From: Rubripirellula lacrimiformis
GTDB taxonomy: Bacteria > Planctomycetota > Planctomycetia > Pirellulales > Pirellulaceae
Length of the DNA stretch: 64,000 nucleotides
Direction of reading: 5' to 3'
NCBI RefSeq assembly: GCF_007741535.1
Contig: NZ_CP036525.1
Coordinates: forward strand, 7,998,001 to 8,062,000
Notes under the pieces: generated by a model
What the model saw: only the letters and a program-made list of their open reading frames with translations
Told to the model about the DNA's origin: nothing
Databases searched by the model: none
Shown here: positions 1 to 7,421 of the stretch, piece after piece
How the letters are laid out: each line of letters begins with the position of its first letter
Numbering within the stretch: the first letter of the stretch is position 1
Position numbers and translations under genes: made by a program

Positions 1-627
1 GATCGTGATGGTTTGGATCGAGGGACCAATTTTGGGGATCAAATAGATCAGCGGTGCCAGATTCTGGATTCCGCCGACATTATTAAAGAACGCCCAGGTG
101 AAGCCACCGACGGTGCCAAAAAAGATCGACACGTACAACCAAAACCACAGCACGCCGCTGCCCCCGCGGAGCCCGAATCCCAAAATATCCGTCATCTGGC
201 CGCCGCCGGCCGGCGTCAGGATCCCCATCAGATAGATCAACAGCGAAAGCACCACGATCCCGCCGACAAGTTGCAGACCGGGAAGGGTGATCGAGCTGAT
301 GAACATCCGCCGTGTGCTGATCTGGCGTTGGAAGTGCTCGCTTAGCGCTAGCAGAGTCCGTTCCAGACGCCCGGTCGCTTCACCGACTCGCGTCATCGCC
401 GCCATCAATCGTGGGAAATAGGCGGAATTCTGGTCCATCACCGAACTCAGATGGTCACCCCGCCGGGCTCCTTCGGCCAACAATCGCATCGCTTGGCGTT
501 CGTTCGGGGCGCCGTGACTGGCTTCACTTTCCAGCAACCGAATCATATCGGCACCTGCCTTCAGCCCCGTTCCAAAACGGTGACAGAACTTCGATGCCGT
601 CGTAAGTTTCAATCGCTTGGAAAACAC
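1..627 (-). CDS. type II secretion system F family protein (C-terminal part beyond left edge)
   Basis: The minus strand is open from a GTG at 627 to the window edge, giving 209 residues. A GAGG about 12 bases upstream of the GTG is a plausible ribosome-binding site, and a stop codon lies just upstream. Residues 10-109 look like the first T2SSF domain, with the G-x-L-x-x-T/A-L type helix ending in VGEATGRLERTLLALSEHF. Two membrane segments follow (about 116-137 and 158-181), and then the start of a second domain (IPKIGPSIQTITI). This domain-membrane-domain order is typical of GspF/PilC inner-membrane platform proteins of about 400 residues, which connect the assembly ATPase to the pseudopilus. 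Whether it serves type II secretion or type IV pili cannot be told without its neighbours to the left. Confidence 0.85.
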   Translation of the reverse strand, partial: MFSKRLKLTTASKFCHRFGTGLKAGADMIRLLESEASHGAPNERQAMRLLAEGARRGDHLSSVMDQNSAYFPRLMAAMTRVGEATGRLERTLLALSEHFQRQISTRRMFISSITLPGLQLVGGIVVLSLLIYLMGILTPAGGGQMTDILGFGLRGGSGVLWFWLYVSIFFGTVGGFTWAFFNNVGGIQNLAPLIYLIPKIGPSIQTITI

Positions 628-783
628 GCGATGGTCGCCTCAGAGAAGAAAGGTCGTCAAAGCCGATCGAAGACCTTTGCGAATGTCCCAGCGATCAGCA
701 GCTGCCCCACCGAGTTTAGCGGATTTGGCGGCTAGCGGCCCACTGATTGATTGAGTCGTTCAGTCCAACGCTGGGAATCATCT

Positions 784-803
784 CGCAGCGGAAGTCGTCC
801 AAG
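784..803 (-). repeat. degenerate single copy of the GACTTCCGCTACG repeat (family B)
   Basis: Read on the minus strand this segment is CTTGGACGACTTCCGCTGCG. It differs from the core of the 38-bp array at 40535 by one inserted base and one substitution. It lies between two co-directional genes, so unlike most repeats in the window it is not at a convergent junction. Confidence 0.45.
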
Positions 804-857
804 GGCTGTCGATTGAATCAGCAGCCGGTCAACGAAGGGAACATCCAGCGACTCTGA

Positions 858-1178
858 TCAAGCAGCGTGGTCGGCCGGTACATCCTTTGGCGCCGCAGCA
901 ACCGAGACGTTGGATGTTTTCGCGGCGACATCGACCACGGAGGCGGCAGAATCAGATCGCTTTACCGAACCGGCAAATTCTCGCAGCGTCTCTTCAACCT
1001 GGGCAAGCTGTTCGGCTGCGGTTTGCGAAAGATTGACAAAAAGGATTCGCGTCGTTCCGACCTGACACCAAGTGGCCTGTTCGTCTTCGAGCACCTCCAT
1101 CCGAACCTTGAAACCGGCTTTGCGAGCCTGGTTCAAACGCTGTTTCAACCGTGCGACGACGTTCAAATTCTCGCTCAT
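858..1178 (-). CDS. small conserved-looking protein of unknown function
   Basis: I prefer the ATG at 1178 (protein starting MSENLNVVARLKQ, 106 aa), which is preceded by GGAAGCGAG. The frame stays open to a GTG at 1328, but the extra 50 residues look like read-through of non-coding DNA. The protein has a basic amphipathic N-terminal helix (residues 1-20), a compact alpha/beta-looking middle (VRMEVLEDEQATWCQVG then TRILFVNLSQTAAEQL), and an acidic/serine-alanine tail with no predicted structure. There is no signal peptide or membrane segment, so it should be cytoplasmic. I recognise no family. It follows the gspF-like gene's promoter side in the same orientation, but a 230-bp gap separates them and co-transcription is not implied. 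Confidence 0.6.
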   Translation of the reverse strand: MSENLNVVARLKQRLNQARKAGFKVRMEVLEDEQATWCQVGTTRILFVNLSQTAAEQLAQVEETLREFAGSVKRSDSAASVVDVAAKTSNVSVAAAPKDVPADHAA

Positions 1179-1486
1179 CTCGCTTCCATCGACGATTCCG
1201 GACGGGATGGCCGGGTGGTAGGCCCCGGCCTCTACAGGCGGTCGCCCCACAGCCTGTGCCCAATGCGATCGTTCACTCATTCGCCGAAACGAGAGCAGAA
1301 ATCGATGGGCCGGCGGTACCAAAATCACGAAGGTTCAGCGAGTTGGCAATCTGTGCGGGACTATCACCAAACGGTGTAGCAAGTTGCTGGGCGTCGACGA
1401 TAGGTCATTCAACGGGGCACGTTAGCATTTTAACGCTCGTCCCGATTTTGAGCTCCGCCGTTACTCTGCTGGCCACCTGAATCGAC

Positions 1487-2272
1487 ATGTCGAAGCAACC
1501 CAACGCCGCCCCCAACATCAACGAACAACAATTGCACATTCAGCAGCTGAAAGGCGAATTGCGTCGACTGCAATCGATGGCGGCTTTGGGCGAATTGACC
1601 GGCACGGCGACCCACGAATTCAACAATGTGTTGATGACAATCATCAACTACGCTCGTTTGGGCATCCGCAACAAAGACGAACCTAGCCGCGACAAAGCGC
1701 TCAGCAAAATCTTGGAAGCATCCGAACGAGCGGCTAAGATCACCAACACGATTCTTGCTCAAGCCAAGAACCGCAGCGAGTCTTTCGAACCGACTCAACT
1801 GGGCGAAATCATCGACAGTTCGATGATGCTGCTAGAACGCGAAATGCGAAATTATCGCATCGCCGTCGAAACCGAAATCGATCCGGCGACCCCCGCGGTT
1901 CAGGCCAGCGGCAATCAGATCGGACGCGTGCTGCTAAACCTGTTGATCAACGCCCGCCAAGCGATCGTCGAAGGCGGCACCATCCTGGTCCGATTGGCAC
2001 CCAGCAGCGAAGCCGGTTGGGTAGAGCTGACGGTCCGCGATTCCGGAAGTGGGATCCCTCAGGAATCACTGCCCAGGATTTTCGATTCGTTCTACAGCAC
2101 CAAGAGCGGACCAGATGAATCGGGCAAAGGCGGCACCGGCTTGGGCTTGGCGGCCTGCAAAGAAATCATTGACGCCCACGACGGACGCATCCGAGTCGAA
2201 AGCAGCGTCGGTGTTGGCACGGCTTTCATCATCCGATTGCCCGTCGCCGTCAGTGCTCAAGCAGCCGCATGA
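1487..2272 (+). CDS. soluble sensor histidine kinase
   Basis: The 261-residue protein is a minimal histidine kinase. A short coiled coil (about 12-30) leads into the dimerisation/phosphoacceptor helix with the H-box ELTGTATHEFNNVL, where His43 would be phosphorylated. The ATP-binding domain shows all standard boxes: N-box NLLINARQAI, G1 DSGSGIP, F-box IFDSFYSTK and G2 GTGLGLAACKEI. There is no membrane segment, PAS or GAF domain and no attached receiver. It must therefore sense through a partner or act as a downstream kinase, in the manner of NtrB/AtoS-type catalytic cores. No response regulator gene lies within reach, so it is an orphan. It converges on the 722-aa gene, and a palindromic repeat lies between the two. 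Confidence 0.93.
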   Translation: MSKQPNAAPNINEQQLHIQQLKGELRRLQSMAALGELTGTATHEFNNVLMTIINYARLGIRNKDEPSRDKALSKILEASERAAKITNTILAQAKNRSESFEPTQLGEIIDSSMMLLEREMRNYRIAVETEIDPATPAVQASGNQIGRVLLNLLINARQAIVEGGTILVRLAPSSEAGWVELTVRDSGSGIPQESLPRIFDSFYSTKSGPDESGKGGTGLGLAACKEIIDAHDGRIRVESSVGVGTAFIIRLPVAVSAQAAA

Positions 2273-2376
2273 AGAGCCACCGATGCCGGCACGGCAACGG
2301 CAAGGACCGCGATTGCGGACCACGCCAGCACGCCGTCCACGTCACCATCCGACGTCGACTAAGTCCCCCCACTTCC

Positions 2377-2398
2377 GTAGTGGGATTCGCCAGAATTC
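2377..2398 (-). repeat. dispersed repeat F, single copy
   Basis: On the minus strand this reads GAATTCTGGCGAATCCCACT followed by AC. Near-identical copies occur at 26056-26079, 52891-52914 and 52961-52985. Here it forms a small hairpin with the flanking bases (CCCACT, five bases, AGTGGG). Confidence 0.6.
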
Positions 2399-2400
2399 GC

Positions 2401-2470
2401 CCCCCTCACCCCAACCCTCTCCCCCAATCCCATCCAAGTCGAACTTGGATGAAACCGGGGGAGAGGGGGC
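2401..2470. repeat. palindromic repeat family A, single copy
   Basis: This is a 70-bp imperfect palindrome. The outer arms CCCTCTCCCCC and GGGGGAGAGGG enclose an inner arm CATCCAAGT, the loop CGA, and ACTTGGATG. The same element is tandemly repeated at 6651-7293 and 8880-8949. It lies in the 266-bp gap between the convergent kinase and 722-aa genes, where it could fold in transcripts from either side. A short A-run follows on the plus strand (TAAAAAAGG), but there is no clear T-tract, so I do not call it a terminator. Confidence 0.85.
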
Positions 2471-2538
2471 TAAAAAAGGCACCTGTGAGCGCGTAGCACG
2501 CCCTGCTTGAATCTCCCCCACCGAAATAACTCTCTGGC

Positions 2539-4707
2539 TCAGTTGGCCACCAAGCGCTGAGTCACCTTGGGCAACTGTCTGGCCACGAAGCGTGGCAGCA
2601 TCATCAGGGCGCGATCCGAGATGGGGTCGATCACCAAGCGAAAGTCTTCGCCGCCCGCGTCGCTCATGATCCGTGAAATCTGATCCACGAAAACCTCGCG
2701 ATGCTTCCCCAGCGGCGGACTGGCCACCACCAACGGCAACCGATCGTATGTCACATCGCTGCCAACCCACCAATGGTTTGCGTCGACCTGCCGAACATAC
2801 AACCCCATCGGTTCCAGCGACCGGATCAACATCGGTGCCAGCCCGCCGTGGTTGTCGGGCAATAACAGTCGTTCCGGTGTTGCCCGGCGGCGATTGGCGT
2901 CGTACCAATTGACCAGACAGGACGCATCGTTGCGACGCGCCGTCCGCTTCAGAAAACCAGCCAATGCGATCGGCGTGTCCACCGGTTCGCCGGCTTCCCC
3001 GGATTGAATCTTTGGCCAATCGGTCGTCTGTCCCGGACCGACTTGGATCCAGCGGTTCATGCTGGCATCGGGAACCAACGGATCGATGCCTCGCATCCGC
3101 CGCAACGTCTCGGCGGCCAACGCCGCCAACTGCTGGTTCTGGCGTTGATTGACGATCGCACCCACTGGCCCACCGGCGTTGGCAACCTCTGCGGTTTCGT
3201 CATCCGCTTCACCATCCGCGGCCGCGTCGATTGCGTCGCCGCCTAATTCCACGGCGGCATCGGTGTTCGCCGCCGACGGTATCGATCCCTTCAGGAAATC
3301 GGCCAACACACCGGCGGCTGATTCAGCATCGTTTCCCATGTCATCGGTGTTGACGATTTGTTCGTATCGGGCAGCAAACGGTTCGTCGGCGATGGTCAGC
3401 ACCAACAACGTTTCTTCTTCGCGAATCTCGGCGTCCACCTGGGCGGCGATCTGATCCAAAACCTGCCGAGCCGAAACAGCCGTCTTGGGCGGTTTGATCG
3501 ATTGGCCCACGTCGCGACCCACCAAATCAAAGGACACCCAATCGATCTGAATCGGCACGCCGGTGATCTGGCTGATCATCAAGACCATATCCGTCAACGG
3601 ATACTGATCGGATCGGAACGCTAGTTTCAGGGCTAGGTCGGACTTCAGATTCAATTTACGTGGCTGAACTTTTGCCAGCGGATCCAGATCGTCTTCCGCG
3701 GCGTCATCCAACGGCGCCTGTTCCAACGTCGGTGGCGCCTTCAATGTCGGCTTCTCCGTCGGCCCCTCTTGCAACAGAAACGGCGTGTACTGAGCCAGCC
3801 CAGGCGGCAGATCCATCAGACTAGCGACGTCCGCATCCTCGCTGGATTTTGTCGCGTCATCTTCGGGTCCCTGGACCGCGGCGAAATCGGGGATCAGCGA
3901 ATCGAGCGGAGCGACCGACGATCCACCCGGTTCCGAATCGGCTGCGCCGGTTGGATTGGACGGCTCCGACATCGCGACTGACGGTTGCGTCCCTGGATCC
4001 TGCCCCGCTGGTTCCTGCCCGGCCGCCGCAGCGTCCGGATCAGCAGCGGCCGCCGGCGCGGCATCGATCGTCGAACCAGCGACCGAATCGGCGGGCAATT
4101 CGCCGTTTGCGGGTCCCGGTTCCATCGCATCCGGTGGGACGGTGTTCGAATTTCCAGAGTCCGGTATCGGATCGCCAGCGTCTTCGCCCGGCGACGATGC
4201 ATCGGCGGGCGTCCCCTCGACCACCACGTCCGGCCCGGATCCATAGGTCATGACAAACCATCCAAACGCCACGGCAGCCACCAACAACGTGGCAACCGAA
4301 ATGGTCGTCACCAGAGCGATTTGGCGAGTTCGGCGGGTACGGTCGCTCTGCCAATCCATCGGCGCGGCGGCCCCCGCAGCCTGGTTGGCGAACCCTTCGG
4401 ACCCCGAGAACCCTTCGGCGGGCAATTCGCTTGGATCCAGAGGTGGCCCATCCCCCGGCTGACCGTTGGGCGCAATCGCATCCTCGGTGATTGCACCGCT
4501 ATCGACCGATGACGACCCGGCTTGCAACTGCGCCGGTGGCGACTCGATTTGCACCATCGACTGGCAACTGGGACACGCGGCGATCGTGCCGATCAAACTG
4601 GGATCGGTCACTCGCAGGCGGCTGTCACAAGTCGGGCACTGAACGGCAAAAGGTTGAAAAGGCAAAGAGAACTTTCGTTGACAAGGGTTCGCCCGACCCA
4701 ACACCAC
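2539..4707 (-). CDS. zinc-ribbon and single-span membrane protein with secretin-like periplasmic region
   Basis: The N-terminus carries two CxxC knuckles (CPTC about 24-27, CPSC about 45-48), matching the small zinc ribbons common on planctomycete membrane proteins. A single membrane span lies at about 133-152 (ALVTTISVATLLVAAVAF). After it comes a long Pro/Asp/Ala-rich linker (about 160-330). Then comes an alpha/beta region (about 340-440) that resembles the STN/secretin short domain: PLTDMVLMISQITGVPIQID, then ARQVLDQIAAQVDAEI. The remainder is unclassified. The linker and C-terminal part would lie outside the cytoplasmic membrane. The start is uncertain: GTG at 4707 gives 722 aa, and a TTG at 4665, just ahead of the zinc ribbon, is equally plausible. 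No function is assigned. The 176-aa gene at 54005 has the same zinc ribbon-plus-membrane design. Confidence 0.75.
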   Translation of the reverse strand: MVLGRANPCQRKFSLPFQPFAVQCPTCDSRLRVTDPSLIGTIAACPSCQSMVQIESPPAQLQAGSSSVDSGAITEDAIAPNGQPGDGPPLDPSELPAEGFSGSEGFANQAAGAAAPMDWQSDRTRRTRQIALVTTISVATLLVAAVAFGWFVMTYGSGPDVVVEGTPADASSPGEDAGDPIPDSGNSNTVPPDAMEPGPANGELPADSVAGSTIDAAPAAAADPDAAAAGQEPAGQDPGTQPSVAMSEPSNPTGAADSEPGGSSVAPLDSLIPDFAAVQGPEDDATKSSEDADVASLMDLPPGLAQYTPFLLQEGPTEKPTLKAPPTLEQAPLDDAAEDDLDPLAKVQPRKLNLKSDLALKLAFRSDQYPLTDMVLMISQITGVPIQIDWVSFDLVGRDVGQSIKPPKTAVSARQVLDQIAAQVDAEIREEETLLVLTIADEPFAARYEQIVNTDDMGNDAESAAGVLADFLKGSIPSAANTDAAVELGGDAIDAAADGEADDETAEVANAGGPVGAIVNQRQNQQLAALAAETLRRMRGIDPLVPDASMNRWIQVGPGQTTDWPKIQSGEAGEPVDTPIALAGFLKRTARRNDASCLVNWYDANRRRATPERLLLPDNHGGLAPMLIRSLEPMGLYVRQVDANHWWVGSDVTYDRLPLVVASPPLGKHREVFVDQISRIMSDAGGEDFRLVIDPISDRALMMLPRFVARQLPKVTQRLVAN

Positions 4708-4883
4708 CGTGTGTCCGAGGCCGGCCGACGATCCGCTTCACCCCTTCATGATGGCTCTTGCCGGCGATTAAACCAAGCTGTTTTCGGGTGCAAAACCAGA
4801 TTGGCCGCCTGGGGGGGAACGAAAAAAGGAACACTGTGTTTGCGGGATCGGGGCACTTTGACTTGCATCCGCCCCACTCCAGA

Positions 4884-4916
4884 AGACATAATGTCTAGCG
4901 AGACACCACCGGTGTC
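4884..4916. promoter_or_regulatory. candidate BlaI-type operator pair
   Basis: Two dyads lie side by side upstream of the BlaI-like gene. AGACATAATGTCT (4884-4896) is a 6-1-6 palindrome, and GACACC-ACC-GGTGTC (4902-4916) is a 6-3-6 palindrome. Both contain GACA...TGTC, close to the ACA...TGT core of known BlaI/MecI/CopY operators. Autoregulation of the downstream pair is the natural reading, but it is inferred. Confidence 0.5.
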
Positions 4917-4968
4917 CCGCCCAGTCAGACTAACATTCTTCCGCAAACGCCAAAACTACAATTCGCTG

Positions 4969-5370
4969 ATGGCACGCAAGGCTCAAGACGTCACCGAAGC
5001 CGAACTGGCAATTCTAGAACAACTGTGGGCCGATGGTCCGCTGAGCGTCAAATCGCTGTCGTCGACGCTCTACGGCGAGGCTACCACATCGACCACGGCC
5101 ACGGTCCAGAAGCTGCTGGGCCGATTGGAAAGTAAAAACTGTGTTAGCCGTGATCCGACCGTCTGGCCACGCTTGTTTCAGGCGTCGATCCAGCGTTCGG
5201 AACTGATCAGCCGTCGACTGCAAAACACAGCGGATGAGTTGTGCGAAGGCTCGCTCGGCCCGCTGCTGACCCATCTGGTCCGCAGTTCGCTGCTATCGCG
5301 ATCGGATCGTTCCCAACTGCAGACGATGCTGAACGAACTCCGCGAAGACCCTAAACAGGGACCTCAATAG
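4969..5370 (+). CDS. BlaI/MecI/CopY family transcriptional repressor
   Basis: From the ATG at 4969 the protein has 133 residues, close to the usual 120-140 of the family. It begins with the characteristic winged helix: VTEAELAILEQLWADGPLSV, then STTATVQKLLGRLESKNCV, the recognition helix and wing. The C-terminal helical part would mediate dimerisation and hold the proteolysis site. An in-frame ATG at 4891 would add 26 residues, but it sits inside the proposed operator, so the later start is preferred. The stop is one base from the start of the M56 protease gene, a classic repressor-sensor pair in which the membrane protease triggers cleavage of the repressor. No beta-lactamase or other target gene is adjacent, so the regulon is unknown. 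Confidence 0.9.
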   Translation: MARKAQDVTEAELAILEQLWADGPLSVKSLSSTLYGEATTSTTATVQKLLGRLESKNCVSRDPTVWPRLFQASIQRSELISRRLQNTADELCEGSLGPLLTHLVRSSLLSRSDRSQLQTMLNELREDPKQGPQ

Positions 5371-5371
5371 C

Positions 5372-6607
5372 ATGTCCCCTTGGGTCGCATGGATTGAACC
5401 GATTGCCATCTGGGACTGGCTCGTATCCGGGTCGATGACGCAGTGGTTGGTCAGCAATACGGTGGTCGCCATTCTGATCGCCTGTGTGGCCATCATCGCA
5501 GATCGCTTTGTCCGCCGCCCCGCGTTGACGCATCTGTTGTGGGTGATGGTGTTGGTCAAACTGTTGACGCCGCCAATCGCCAGCTTGCCGATCACCATTG
5601 ATTCGGGAGCCATCGAATCGATGGTTCGGACGACGGGGGCCAAGTTGACGATCGTCGATTCCGTCGACGCTGCTCATCTGAACGACATGGCGGCCGGGAT
5701 GGGTGCGGCGGCCGATGCCCCGACCCTGCTGACGACGCCCGCCCTGTTGACCGCCGCGTGGATCGTCGGCAGTTTGATGATGTTGGTCTGGATCCTGCGA
5801 GCCTCATGGCGAGTTCATCAATTGATCGAACGACGCGGTCGTTTCGACATCACCGCGACCCGACAACTCGCATCGCTGGTGCCCGCCAACGGATTCCATT
5901 CTCCTCGCCGAAAGAGCCCTCCGCCGGTTTGGTTGGTCGATGCCGTGGTGTCACCAATGTTGGTGTCCCCCATGTTCCGACGATTCGGTGGCGAGGTTCG
6001 GATCGTATTCCCGAAAGCCTTGTGGGCTCGTTTGGACGAACCCGCTCGCGGATCCCTGCTGCTGCACGAATTGGAACATTGGCGTCGCCAAGACTGGATC
6101 GTGCGTTTTATCGAAGTCACGACGATGACCGCTCTGTGGTGGCACCCGCTAGTATGGATTGCCAAACTGCAGATCGAATACTGCGAGGAATGCTGCTGTG
6201 ACCTTGCCGCATCCGGTGGCAAACAAGGGTCACCGCGAATCTATGCCGAAGCCATCCTGCAGACGCTGGACTTCTTGTGTGAACCAGTTGAACGACATCA
6301 CTGCGAAGTCGAACCGAGGCCGATCGCCAGCGGGGTCGGGCATCTTCCCAAACTTCAGTATCGGCTGCGACAGATCATCAAACCCACCATCCACCGCAAC
6401 GTCGGGCGTTCCGGTTTCGCCATGATCACTGCCGTGTTGATCCTGTTGCCGATCTATCCCGTGATCGTCCTGAACCGGACCAGCAAGGCTTCGGAGGAAA
6501 CGCGAGTTGCCAAGCCGAACCAGCCAGAGGTGCTGACGGCCGGATCCGAAGTCGATCCCGATTGGTCCAGGCGACGCATCGAAATCCCCGCAGCAAGCAA
6601 CAACTAA
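5372..6607 (+). CDS. M56 family (BlaR1-like) membrane metalloprotease
   Basis: This 411-aa protein has the BlaR1/MecR1 membrane-protease layout. Hydrophobic spans lie near 28-48, 53-72, 122-140 and 350-370. The zinc site HELEH is at about 231-235 in LLLHELEHWRRQDW, and a conserved ALWWHPLVW and a downstream acidic CEECCCDLA segment follow. The large penicillin-binding sensor domain of BlaR1 is absent: only about 45 residues follow the last span. The inducing signal must therefore reach it another way, as in the many M56 proteins of planctomycetes that are paired with BlaI-like regulators. Translation is coupled or nearly so to the repressor, with one base between them. Its 3' end is followed by repeat array A. 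Confidence 0.92.
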   Translation: MSPWVAWIEPIAIWDWLVSGSMTQWLVSNTVVAILIACVAIIADRFVRRPALTHLLWVMVLVKLLTPPIASLPITIDSGAIESMVRTTGAKLTIVDSVDAAHLNDMAAGMGAAADAPTLLTTPALLTAAWIVGSLMMLVWILRASWRVHQLIERRGRFDITATRQLASLVPANGFHSPRRKSPPPVWLVDAVVSPMLVSPMFRRFGGEVRIVFPKALWARLDEPARGSLLLHELEHWRRQDWIVRFIEVTTMTALWWHPLVWIAKLQIEYCEECCCDLAASGGKQGSPRIYAEAILQTLDFLCEPVERHHCEVEPRPIASGVGHLPKLQYRLRQIIKPTIHRNVGRSGFAMITAVLILLPIYPVIVLNRTSKASEETRVAKPNQPEVLTAGSEVDPDWSRRRIEIPAASNN

Positions 6608-6650
6608 ACGCTGCCCAAGAGACGACGTGCGTTTCGCCAGCGCAGGCTGC

Positions 6651-7293
6651 CCCCAACCCCCAACCCCTCTCCCCCAATTCCATCCAAGTCGAACTTGGAT
6701 GAAACCGGGGGAGAGGGGGCTAAAAAGGCAGCTGCACGCGGAGCCGAGGTAGGCCGGATCAAGGAGCGCAGCGACGCTGATCCGGCAACCACAAACCCCC
6801 AAGCATCGCCCCCTCACCCCAACCCTCTCCCCCAATTCCATCCAAGTCGAACTTGGATGGAACCGGGGGAGAGGGAGCTAAAAAGGCAGCTGCACGCGGA
6901 GCCGATGTAGGCCGGATCAAGGAGCGCAGCGACGCTGATCCGGCAACCACTCACCCCAAGCATCGCCCCCTCACCCCAACCCTCTCCCCCAATTCCATCC
7001 AAGTCGAACTTGGATGGAACCGGGGGAGAGGGGGCTAAAGAAGGCAGCTGCACGCGGAGCCGATGTAGGCCGGATCAAGGAGCGCAGCGACGCTGATCCG
7101 GCACCCACTCACCCCCAAGCATCGTCCCCCGACCCCCAACCCCTCTCCCCCAATTCCATCCAAGTCGAACTTGGATGGAACCGGGGGAGAGGGGGCTAAA
7201 AAGGCAGCTGCACGCGGAGCCGAGGTAGGCCGGATCAAGGAGCGCAGCGACGCTGATCCGGCAACCACTCACACCAAGCATCGCCCCCTCACC
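6651..7293. repeat. tandem palindromic repeat array A, left part
   Basis: Four units of 157-161 bp begin here, with homologous points at 6671, 6829, 6986 and 7147, and a fifth is cut by the IS. Each unit has the family A palindrome (outer arms CCCTCTCCCCC/GGGGGAGAGGG, inner CATCCAAGT-CGA-ACTTGGATG). A second dyad, GCCGGATCA...TGATCCGGC, follows with 16 bases between the arms. Units differ by a few substitutions. The array fills the gap between the convergent M56 protease and giant surface-protein genes. Short open frames through it on both strands are by-products of the repetition. Confidence 0.92.
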
Positions 7294-7365
7294 CAACGCC
7301 GTTAAGGAAATTTTTCGAGTGAATTAGGTAACCAGGATAGCTTTTGGAGGGCCATAAATGAAATA

Positions 7366-7421
7366 AGCCAGGCTCCCCCCAAAATCCTCGACTACATCGT
7401 CGAAAGAAAAGGAGCCTGGCT
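7366..7421 (+). promoter_or_regulatory. hairpin that can mask the transposase ribosome-binding site (copy 1)
   Basis: AGCCAGGCTCC (7366-7376) is the exact complement of GGAGCCTGGCT (7411-7421), and the loop holds a second stem, TCGAC/GTCGA. The Shine-Dalgarno AAGGAG (7409-7414) is 7 bases from the ATG at 7422 and is mostly inside the right arm. A transcript that enters from outside the IS would fold and hide it, while one starting inside the loop would not. IS10 and IS50 use such a mechanism against read-through expression; here it is inferred. Confidence 0.7.

Noticed and set aside
1179-1328. N-terminal extension of the small gene at 858 to a GTG at 1328
   Set aside because: The extra 50 residues are of coil-like composition without a ribosome-binding site, whereas the ATG at 1178 has one.
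4858-4892. TTGACT and CATAAT upstream of the BlaI-like gene as a sigma-70 promoter
   Set aside because: The spacing is 23 bases, well outside the usual 16-19, so I do not call a promoter.
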